From positions 1-6,890 of the forward strand of contig CABVAS010000085.1 in the NCBI GenBank assembly GCA_902496375.1: a stretch of DNA of 6,890 bases, read 5' to 3'. Of this stretch, positions 1-5,176 are shown one piece after another (the first letter of the stretch is position 1; the number at the start of each line of letters is the position of its first letter). The position numbers and the translations under genes were made by a program. The stretch is from an uncultured Collinsella sp. Its GTDB lineage: Bacteria > Actinomycetota > Coriobacteriia > Coriobacteriales > Coriobacteriaceae. Below the pieces are notes generated by a model. That model was not told the origin of the DNA and did no database searches. It worked only from the letters and a program-made list of their open reading frames with translations.

Positions 1-557
1 CCGTAACCGGGCACGTCGATGTTGACGAGCTTGGAGGTAACGGCAAAATCGCCGAACTCGACGGTGTAGGAGCGGTCGTCGTCGACTAGGATGTCCTGCT
101 CACCGAGCCACTCGTCGGGGACGGCCTTCTGCTGGTTGTCCACAAAGCGCTGACGGAACAGGCCGTAGTGATAGTTGAGGCCCACGCCATCGCCGGTCAA
201 GCCCAGCGTGGCGATGGAATCCAGGAAGCATGCGGCCAGGCGGCCCAGGCCGCCGTTGCCGAGCGACGGCTCGACCTCGAACTCCTCGATCTTGTTGAGG
301 TCGTGGCCTGCGGCGGTGAGCTGGTCCTTAACCTCGTCGTAGATGCCGAGGTCGATCATGTTGTTGATGAGCAGCTTGCCGATCAAAAATTCGGCGGAAA
401 TGTAATAGAGCTTTTTCTTGCCGTTGTTGAGCGGGCAGGCGGCGGAGCGCTCCTGCACGAGTTTGACCAGCAGCTTGTAAATGCGACGGTCGTCGAGCTG
501 CTCGAGCGAGGTGCCAAAAGACTGCTCGGCGAGTTCCATGAGGTTAATTTGGGGCAT
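1..557 (-). CDS. glgP: Glycogen/maltodextrin phosphorylase, N-terminal part (cut by left window edge)
   Basis: A glycosyltransferase family 35 phosphorylase, which uses phosphate to release glucose-1-phosphate from the non-reducing ends of alpha-1,4-glucans in the cytoplasm. Only the first 185 residues are in the window, roughly a quarter of a normal 750-850 residue enzyme. The pyridoxal-phosphate lysine and active site lie off the edge. Seen: YYISAEFLIGKLL at residues 51-63, the family hallmark LGNGGLGRLAACFLDS at 99-114, and YGLFRQRFVD at 131-140. The last wording recalls maltodextrin phosphorylase (MalP) as much as GlgP, so malP is an equally fair name. The ATG at 557 is preceded by AGGAGG with a 4-nt gap, which fixes the start. 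The gene lies 128 nt downstream of malQ on the same strand, so the two probably form one unit for maltodextrin or glycogen use. Family is very secure; substrate preference is not resolved. Confidence 0.95.
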   Translation of the reverse strand, partial: MPQINLMELAEQSFGTSLEQLDDRRIYKLLVKLVQERSAACPLNNGKKKLYYISAEFLIGKLLINNMIDLGIYDEVKDQLTAAGHDLNKIEEFEVEPSLGNGGLGRLAACFLDSIATLGLTGDGVGLNYHYGLFRQRFVDNQQKAVPDEWLGEQDILVDDDRSYTVEFGDFAVTSKLVNIDVPGY

Positions 558-566
558 GTTTCCTCC

Positions 567-584
567 TGTAATGGGTTGATTACA
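567..584 (-). promoter_or_regulatory. Inverted repeat touching the glgP ribosome binding site
   Basis: TGTAAT and ATTACA form perfect 6-bp arms separated by 6 nt. On the minus strand the 3' arm ends at the first A of the AGGAGG ribosome binding site of glgP. It could be a repressor operator or a small RNA hairpin crowding the ribosome site. An 18-bp motif of this kind can arise by chance, and I see no good promoter hexamers around it. Confidence 0.3.
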
Positions 585-604
585 TGTCTGCAATTCATAA
601 GAAT

Positions 605-638
605 CCCGCGCGAGGGGATTGGGGTGGCCTCGCGCGGG
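605..638 (-). other. Intercistronic stem-loop between malQ and glgP
   Basis: CCCGCGCGAGG (605-615) and CCTCGCGCGGG (628-638) form a perfect, very GC-rich 11-bp stem with a 12-nt loop. On the minus strand it lies about 50 nt past the malQ stop and about 50 nt before the glgP start. What follows on that strand is ATTCTTATGAA, not a run of T, so it is a poor intrinsic terminator. A partial terminator, or a 3' protective or processing hairpin that sets different malQ and glgP mRNA levels, fits better. The structure is seen directly; the role is inferred. Confidence 0.55.
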
Positions 639-685
639 TAAGCAAGCGCGTCCGCACGGTGGGGAGGGGTCGGGCGCGGTAGCTC

Positions 686-2191
686 CTATTGAGGAAGCTC
701 GATTTCGGCTTCCGACGGGATGCGGAAGTAGGTCTCGGTCCAGTCGGTGAGTTTGTGCTCGAGCTCGCGGGTGATGGCGCCGTCGAGCATGCGCCAGGTC
801 CAGTTGCCGCCCAGCGTGGCAGGGGTGTTGATGCGCGCCTCGTTGCCCAAGTTGAGCAGGTCCTGCATGGTGTAGATGCACGTGTCGCTCACGCTGGCTG
901 CGATGGTTCGGTTGAGCGCGTCGGCGATGGGTTCGCCGGCCTGCTGATGGGTGTACAGGGCTGTCTGCTCGCGCTGACGCGGGGTAGCCGTTCCTTCAAA
1001 CCAGCCGCGTGCCGTCTCGTTGTCGTGAGTGCCCACGTAGGCGACGGTGTTGGCAATGTAGTTGTGCGGCAGGTAGTACGAGTTGGTGCCCTCAAAGGCA
1101 AACTGCAGGATCTTCATGCCGGGGAAGCCCGAGTTGTCGCGCATATCGATGACGCCGGGGGTGAGGAAGCCCAGGTCCTCGGCGATGATGGGCAGCGTGC
1201 CGAGCTTTTCCTCGAGCGTCTTGAAGAGCTTGAGGCCGGGACCCTGCGTCCACGAACCGTAGGACGAATCAGGCGAGGAGAACGGCACCTCCCAATAGGC
1301 CTCGAAGCCGCGGAAGTGATCCAGGCGGATGACGTCGTACATGTCGAGGGCGGCGCGAATGCGGCCCTCCCACCAGGAGAAGCCGTCGGCCTCCATGGCG
1401 TCCCAGTCGTAGATGGGGTTGCCCCAGTACTGGCCGGTGGCCGAGAACTGGTCGGGCGGCGTGCCGGCGACGCTCACGGGATTGCCGGCGGCGTCGATCT
1501 TAAAGAGCTCAGGTGTCGCCCACATCTCGACGGAGTCACGCGAGACATAGATGGGCAGGTCGCCGATGATGAGAATGTCGCGCTCGTTGGCATAGGCCTT
1601 GAGGCGGCTCCACTGGCGATCGAAGAAGTACTGCGTCATCTGGTGGTAGAGCATACGCGCCGGATGGTCGGTGCAGACCTTGGCGGAAGCCTCGCCGCGG
1701 GTGCGGAGCTCCGCGGGCCACTCCCAAAACGCCTTGAGACCGCACTCCTCTTTGACGGTCATGAACTCACAGTAGGGGATGAGCCAGTCCTCGTTGGCCT
1801 GGATAAAGTCATCGAAATCGGCCGGCTTGTCGGCAGCAAAGCGCTCGGCGGCGCGGTCGAGAATCTGACGGCGGCCGCCAAAGATGGCACCGTAGTCGAC
1901 ATTGCTGGGGTCGGATCCCAGATACACGCCATCGATATCGCGCTGCTCCAGATACCCTGCCTCGATAAGCTCGGCAAAGTCGATAAAGTTGGGGTTGCCT
2001 GCGCGGGCCGAGAACGACTGATAAGGCGAATCGCCATAGCTGGTCGTCGTAAGGGGCAGAATCTGCCAGTAATGTTGTTTGCACGAGGCGAGAAAATCGA
2101 CGAAGTCGTAGGCATTCCAGCCAAAGCCGCCGATTCCGTATGGTCCGGGCAGAGATGAGACGGGCATGAGGACGCCGCTTGCACGCTCCAT
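686..2191 (-). CDS. malQ: 4-alpha-glucanotransferase (amylomaltase), GH77
   Basis: A cytoplasmic disproportionating enzyme that moves alpha-1,4-glucan segments between maltodextrins, releasing glucose and building longer chains for the phosphorylase encoded next to it. The 501-residue length is normal for the short bacterial form. Seen, numbering from the chosen ATG: the N-terminal SLPGPYGIGGFG loop at 13-24, the family signature PPDQFSATGQYWGNP at about 245-259, the nucleophile Asp291 in RLDHFRG, the acid/base Glu338 in IIAEDLG, and Asp390 in GTHDNET. All three GH77 carboxylates are present, so the enzyme should be active. The frame stays open 5 codons further up, to a TTG at 2206. I prefer the ATG at 2191 because GGTGAG lies 7 nt before it and MalQ proteins usually begin close to the R-x-S-G-[IV]-L motif. 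The stop is TAG. It has its own upstream promoter and reads toward glgP. Confidence 0.96.
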   Translation of the reverse strand: MERASGVLMPVSSLPGPYGIGGFGWNAYDFVDFLASCKQHYWQILPLTTTSYGDSPYQSFSARAGNPNFIDFAELIEAGYLEQRDIDGVYLGSDPSNVDYGAIFGGRRQILDRAAERFAADKPADFDDFIQANEDWLIPYCEFMTVKEECGLKAFWEWPAELRTRGEASAKVCTDHPARMLYHQMTQYFFDRQWSRLKAYANERDILIIGDLPIYVSRDSVEMWATPELFKIDAAGNPVSVAGTPPDQFSATGQYWGNPIYDWDAMEADGFSWWEGRIRAALDMYDVIRLDHFRGFEAYWEVPFSSPDSSYGSWTQGPGLKLFKTLEEKLGTLPIIAEDLGFLTPGVIDMRDNSGFPGMKILQFAFEGTNSYYLPHNYIANTVAYVGTHDNETARGWFEGTATPRQREQTALYTHQQAGEPIADALNRTIAASVSDTCIYTMQDLLNLGNEARINTPATLGGNWTWRMLDGAITRELEHKLTDWTETYFRIPSEAEIELPQ

Positions 2192-2276
2192 GAATGCGCT
2201 CACCAACCTTCTTGTTGTGGGGTCGGCCTGCCGATGGGTGTGCAGTCCGCCTCCGATGTTCTGATTCGATACGCCT

Positions 2277-2306
2277 ATTGTAAAACATGTTGTTTAAACA
2301 TGTACA
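2277..2306 (-). promoter_or_regulatory. Candidate malQ promoter
   Basis: On the minus strand TACAAT (2282-2277) is a five-of-six match to the -10 hexamer. TGTACA (2306-2301) is a four-of-six match to the -35, with an 18-nt spacer. Transcription would start near 2270 and leave a leader of about 80 nt before the malQ ATG. It sits downstream of the galE terminator, as expected for a separate unit. It is a sequence-match call only. Confidence 0.5.
2285..2303. promoter_or_regulatory. Operator-like inverted repeat within the malQ promoter
   Basis: ACATGTT and AACATGT are perfect 7-bp arms around a 5-nt centre, giving 19 bp that fill nearly the whole spacer between the proposed -35 and -10 of malQ. 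The arms share the self-complementary core ACATGT, so the site also reads as a direct repeat with a 13-bp period. A protein bound here would block RNA polymerase, which suggests sugar-responsive repression. It lacks the central CG typical of LacI-family operators, so the LacI-type regulator at the right end is not an obvious candidate. Confidence 0.45.
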
Positions 2307-2355
2307 GGCAAGATAAAAAAGTTGGTCGATTTTCGGCGAATGGCTACATGCCATG

Positions 2356-2390
2356 AAAAAAGCCCTGACCTCACAACGTGAGATCGGGGC
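2356..2390 (-). terminator. Rho-independent terminator of galE
   Basis: On the minus strand GCCCCGATCTCAC pairs with GTGAGGTCAGGGC over 13 positions, with one mismatch and one G-T pair, around a 3-nt loop. Six T residues follow directly (2361-2356). It starts about 22 nt after the galE stop and separates galE from the malQ promoter. There is no T run on the plus strand side, so it works in the minus direction only. Confidence 0.9.
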
Positions 2391-2412
2391 AAGAGCGGTA
2401 TGTAGGTTTTTG

Positions 2413-3474
2413 CTACTCGGCGTCGGCGAAGCCGTTGGGGTTGTGGCTCTGCCAGTTCCAGCTATCGCGGCACATGTCCGCGATGTCGTACTGGGCCTTC
2501 CAGCCCATCATGCGCTCGGCCTTTGAGGCATCGCACCAGTTGGCAGCGATGTCGCCGGCGCGGCGCTCGCGGATCACGTAGGGCAGCTCCTTGCCACAAG
2601 CCTTGGAGAAGGCGGCGACGACCTCGAGTACCGAGGTGCCGGTGCCGGTGCCCAGGTTAAAGATCTCGACGCCGGTTTTGCCGTTCATCCAGTTAAGGGC
2701 GGCAACGTGACCAGAGGCCAGATCGCACACGTGGATGTAGTCGCGCACGCCGGTGCCGTCGGGGGTGGGGTAGTCGTTGCCAAAGACCTGAACGGCCTCG
2801 AGCTTGCCCACGGCGACCTGGGCGACATAGGGCACCAGGTTGTTGGGGATGCCCTTGGGGTCCTCGCCGATCAGGCCCGACGGATGAGCACCGATGGGGT
2901 TGAAGTAACGGAGCAGCACGACGTCCCACTCGGGGTCGGCGGTGTGGACGTCCATAAGGATCTGCTCGATCATCCACTTGGTCCAGCCATAGGGGTTGGT
3001 TGCGGGCTTCTTGGGGTCTTCCTCGGTGACGGGCGGGTTGTCCGGGTCGCCGTAGACGGTCGAGGAGCTCGAGAAGATGATGGACTTGCAGCCATGGTTG
3101 CGCATGACGTCGATGAGCACCAGGGTGTTCTCGATGTTGTTGTGGTAGTACTCGACGGGCTTGCTCACCGACTCGCCGACGGCCTTAAAGCCGGCAAAGT
3201 GGATGACACGGTCGATCTGATGGGTATCGAAGATCTTGTTCATCGCATCGCGGTCGAGCACGTTGGCCTTGTAGAAGGTGAGGTTCTTGGCGGCTTCGTC
3301 GCCCACGATGGTCTTGATGCGGTCGACGGCGACGGCGCTGGAGTTGGAGAGATCATCGACGATGACGACCTGGTAGCCACCCTCGAGCAGCTGAACGACG
3401 GTGTGCGAGCCGATAAAACCGGCGCCACCGGTAACGAGGACGCAGGTGTCTTTGGGGTCGAGTGCTTTGGACAT
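2413..3474 (-). CDS. galE: UDP-glucose 4-epimerase
   Basis: An NAD-dependent short-chain dehydrogenase/reductase-fold enzyme interconverting UDP-glucose and UDP-galactose in the cytoplasm. It serves the Leloir pathway and supplies UDP-galactose for surface polysaccharides. The 353 residues are close to the usual 330-350. Seen: the NAD-binding TGGAGFIG with Gly16, Gly19 and Gly22; FSSSSTVYGDP at 134-144 with the active-site Ser near 137; the catalytic YxxxK as Tyr162 and Lys166 in NPYGWTK; GVRDYIHVCDLA at 242-253; and a C-terminal WNWQSHNPNGF like the E. coli enzyme. The ATG at 3474 has AGGAG 5 nt upstream, so the 24 extra in-frame codons reaching 3546 are not used. It stands alone, with its own terminator and no galT or galK in view. 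A housekeeping role in envelope sugar supply is therefore as likely as galactose catabolism. Confidence 0.97.
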   Translation of the reverse strand: MSKALDPKDTCVLVTGGAGFIGSHTVVQLLEGGYQVVIVDDLSNSSAVAVDRIKTIVGDEAAKNLTFYKANVLDRDAMNKIFDTHQIDRVIHFAGFKAVGESVSKPVEYYHNNIENTLVLIDVMRNHGCKSIIFSSSSTVYGDPDNPPVTEEDPKKPATNPYGWTKWMIEQILMDVHTADPEWDVVLLRYFNPIGAHPSGLIGEDPKGIPNNLVPYVAQVAVGKLEAVQVFGNDYPTPDGTGVRDYIHVCDLASGHVAALNWMNGKTGVEIFNLGTGTGTSVLEVVAAFSKACGKELPYVIRERRAGDIAANWCDASKAERMMGWKAQYDIADMCRDSWNWQSHNPNGFADAE

Positions 3475-3511
3475 GTAGTCTCCTATCGAATCAGGAACAC
3501 TTCTAGAGGGG

Positions 3512-3517
3512 AGTATA
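3512..3517 (-). promoter_or_regulatory. Candidate -10 element of the galE promoter
   Basis: TATACT on the minus strand lies 38 nt before the galE ATG, a sensible distance for a promoter with a short leader. No convincing -35 lies 16-18 nt upstream, where the sequence is CATTTG-like and GC-rich. The call rests on the -10 and position only. Confidence 0.4.
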
Positions 3518-3595
3518 GCGCAGGCGGGGACGCCCAAATGGTGCACTGTAGGAAAAGCAGAGGATTATGTTAACGTACTCATATAAGAGCTTGCT

Positions 3596-3622
3596 CAATT
3601 GTTACCTCAAATTTGACAATTG
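3596..3622. promoter_or_regulatory. Inverted repeat in the galE / CHAP-gene intergenic region
   Basis: CAATTGT and ACAATTG are perfect 7-bp arms separated by 13 nt, their centres about 20 bp (two helical turns) apart. A perfect -35-like TTGACA (3613-3618, plus strand) overlaps the right arm, but no good -10 lies 16-18 nt after it. The region from 3475 to 3740 divides galE from the divergent hydrolase gene, so a protein bound here could control either. The site is AT-rich and could be chance. Confidence 0.3.
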
Positions 3623-3668
3623 CTTACGAGCCGCCGACCTTGTAGTTTCCTGCCGTTCGTGGAAATCG

Positions 3669-3696
3669 TTGGGACGCGCCATATGTACGCTAATAT
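3669..3696 (+). promoter_or_regulatory. Weak candidate promoter for the CHAP hydrolase gene
   Basis: TTGGGA (3669-3674) and TAATAT (3691-3696) are each four-of-six matches, with a 16-nt spacer. They would start transcription near 3703, about 38 nt before the ATG. An alternative -10, TATAAA at 3714-3719, matches better but has no -35 and would leave a leader of about 15 nt. I cannot choose between them from sequence. Confidence 0.25.
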
Positions 3697-3743
3697 GTAT
3701 GAGTTGAGCGACATATAAATAAGCATGTAACGGAGTACATATG
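3680..3743. repeat. Nested inverted half-sites, outer arm overlapping the CHAP-gene start codon
   Basis: CATATGTAC (3680-3688) and GTACATATG (3735-3743) are perfect 9-bp inverted arms 46 nt apart. The second arm contains the ATG and touches the CGGAG ribosome site at 3731-3735. Inside, ATATGT (3693-3698) and ACATAT (3711-3716) make a second inverted pair. The four half-sites are therefore arranged symmetrically. They may bind a regulator over the promoter and start. If transcription begins upstream of 3680, they could fold the leader over the start codon. Confidence 0.4.
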
Positions 3744-4946
3744 TCACCAAACAGCGATTCCATCCTTTCCCAGGAGCTCTCGCGCCGCACTGCCCTTAAG
3801 GCCCTGTTCGGCGCCGCTTCTGCGGCAGTTCTTTTTGGCCTGCCCACTCGCGCCCATGCGGCGGAGGCTTCCAAAGAAACCACCGATAAATTGAATGCCG
3901 CCCAGGCCCAACTCGACGAGGTTCAGGCCCAGCTCGACAGCATCGCAAATGAGTATGCGGCGCTGGCCAACAAGAATGCCCAGACCCTCAACGACATCGA
4001 GAATGTCCAGGGCAAGATTGACGACACGCAGGCCCAGATCGATGAAAAGAAGGCCGAGCTCAAGAAGAAGCGCAACGACCTTTCCGATCGCGTGGCCGCC
4101 AGCTACAAGTCCGGCGGTACGAACATCCTGTCGCTGCTGCTGGCCTCTGGCTCGTTTGAGGAACTCGTCGCCAACGCGCATTACGTTGAGAAGATCAACA
4201 AGAGCGACCGCGATGCCATCGAGGATATCCAGACGATTCAGGCTGAGCTCGACGCGCAGAAGACCGAGCTCGAAGCACAAAAGGCCAACCTGGAGAAACT
4301 CAAGGACCAGCAGACGGCTCAGATGCAGGATATGCAGGCCAAGCAGCAAGAAGTCCAGACCGTGCTGAACGGTCTTTCCGACGACGTCAAGGAGCTCATG
4401 GCTCAGCGCGATTCCGAGATTCTCGCTGCCGCCCAGGCCGAGGAGGCCGCTAGGAAGGCCGCCGCTGCCGCGGCCGCCGCGAACAAGAACAATTCCTACT
4501 CGGGTGGTTCGAGCTCGGGCGGTGGATCGTATGCGCCCGGAACTCCGCAGCAGAATGCCGGCTCGGGCAAGCAGCAGGCCGTCGTCAACGCGTGCTACTC
4601 CACGCCTTCGCCGGGTCAGAACTGGTGCGCGGCGTGGGTTACCAATGTCTTCCGCAATGCCGGCGTGGGCTATTTTGGCGGCAACGCGTGCGATATGTTT
4701 AACGCATGGTGCTATAGCTCCGACCGCTCGGCGCTGCAGGTGGGCATGATCGTGGCCGATTCCTCGCACAGCGGCACGGGTGCTCCGGGCCTTATCTACG
4801 GTCATGTGGGTATCTATGTTGGCGGCGGTATCGTTATGAGCAACGAGGGTGCCATTACGTCTAAGTCGCTTGATTCGTTTATTAGCTTCTATGGCACTGG
4901 CTCTGGCGTGCGTTGGGGCTGGCTTGGCGGTATTGCGCTGTCGTAG
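3741..4946 (+). CDS. Secreted peptidoglycan hydrolase: Tat-type signal, CwlO/PcsB-like coiled coil, C-terminal CHAP/NlpC-type domain
   Basis: Probably an exported amidase or endopeptidase that trims cell-wall peptidoglycan. Domains of the 401 residues: a signal peptide at 1-40 with SRRTALK (twin Arg15-Arg16), a hydrophobic stretch ALFGAASAAVLFGL and an AHA cleavage site before Ala41; a charged, Gln/Glu/Lys-rich coiled coil at about 45-240 containing SYKSGGTNILSLLLASGSFEEL, wording typical of the CwlO/PcsB N-terminal domain; an Ala run, then a Gly/Ser/Pro linker at about 236-275; and a catalytic domain at about 277-400. The last has Cys296 in QNWCAAWV, His355 in YGHVGIYV and Asn368 as a likely third residue. 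This looks CHAP-like, but the NlpC/P60 superfamily is also possible. In CwlO/PcsB relatives the coiled coil keeps the enzyme inactive until FtsEX engages it; that is known for the family and only inferred here. CGGAG lies 5 nt before the ATG. The gene is monocistronic and diverges from galE. Confidence 0.9.
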   Translation: MSPNSDSILSQELSRRTALKALFGAASAAVLFGLPTRAHAAEASKETTDKLNAAQAQLDEVQAQLDSIANEYAALANKNAQTLNDIENVQGKIDDTQAQIDEKKAELKKKRNDLSDRVAASYKSGGTNILSLLLASGSFEELVANAHYVEKINKSDRDAIEDIQTIQAELDAQKTELEAQKANLEKLKDQQTAQMQDMQAKQQEVQTVLNGLSDDVKELMAQRDSEILAAAQAEEAARKAAAAAAAANKNNSYSGGSSSGGGSYAPGTPQQNAGSGKQQAVVNACYSTPSPGQNWCAAWVTNVFRNAGVGYFGGNACDMFNAWCYSSDRSALQVGMIVADSSHSGTGAPGLIYGHVGIYVGGGIVMSNEGAITSKSLDSFISFYGTGSGVRWGWLGGIALS

Positions 4947-4965
4947 CTGCGGTTTGAAGTAAGTT

Positions 4966-5096
4966 GGTCCGTGGCTGCCCGAAAGGCATTAGGTTGCCTG
5001 CTCGGACAGTCCTGCTCGCACGGAGAGCACATTAAGTGCTCTCCGGCTCGTGCGGAACTCGCGATCAACCTAATGCCTTTCGGGCAGCCACGGACC
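4966..5096. repeat. 131-bp palindromic element: perfect 31-bp inverted arms with a nested hairpin
   Basis: Arms at 4966-4996 and 5066-5096 are exact reverse complements over 31 bases with no mismatch. The 69-nt centre has its own stem: 5022-5030 pairs with 5036-5044 (9 bp, loop ATTAA), and 5017-5021 pairs with 5050-5054 beyond a one-sided bulge. A direct repeat CCTGCTCG occurs at 4997-5004 and 5011-5018. It begins 20 nt after the CHAP gene stop, in the gap between convergent genes. It is far longer than an intrinsic terminator and no T run follows it. It has no transposase, and I see no clear target-site duplication in the flanks. It could be a MITE-like element, a dispersed intergenic palindrome, or a structured 3' end cut by RNase III. 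The structure is certain; the identity is unknown. Confidence 0.85.
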
Positions 5097-5149
5097 TCTC
5101 GGGTCCAATACGTCACACACCGGACTGGTTTATCTGAATTAAAGAAAGT

Positions 5150-5176
5150 GAAGGCCCCTTTCGGGGCCTTCTTTTT
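5150..5176 (+). terminator. Rho-independent terminator between convergent CHAP gene and murB, probably bidirectional
   Basis: GAAGGCCCC (5150-5158) and GGGGCCTTC (5163-5171) form a perfect 9-bp stem with a TTTC loop, followed by TTTTT (5172-5176) on the plus strand. Read on the minus strand, the same stem is followed by ACTTTCTTTAATT, which is T-rich enough to end murB transcripts less efficiently. The plus-strand T run overlaps the murB stop codon. Confidence 0.88.

Noticed and set aside
689..2158. Long plus-strand open frame of 489 codons opposite malQ
   Set aside because: malQ has all catalytic motifs in the other strand. The antisense frame encodes a Val/Ala/Gly/Asp-rich string with no recognisable domain, typical of the mirror frame of a GC-rich gene.
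2192..2206. TTG start of malQ at 2206
   Set aside because: The ATG at 2191 has a GGTGAG site 7 nt upstream and gives the usual family N-terminus.
2707..3573. Plus-strand open frame of 288 codons opposite galE
   Set aside because: It is an antisense shadow of a textbook GalE, made of repeated Val/Asp/Gly runs.
3560..3740. c-di-AMP (ydaO-type) riboswitch before the hydrolase gene, common for such genes in actinobacteria
   Set aside because: None of the conserved GC-rich core segments is visible, and the leader is AT-rich and too short from the likely start.
3744..4805. Minus-strand open frame of 353 codons opposite the hydrolase gene
   Set aside because: It is a low-complexity mirror of the coiled-coil coding sequence, with no sensible ribosome site and no domain.
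4966..5096. Insertion sequence or attachment site
   Set aside because: There is no transposase or integrase frame, no clear target-site duplication in the flanks and no tRNA nearby. Only a non-autonomous element remains possible.
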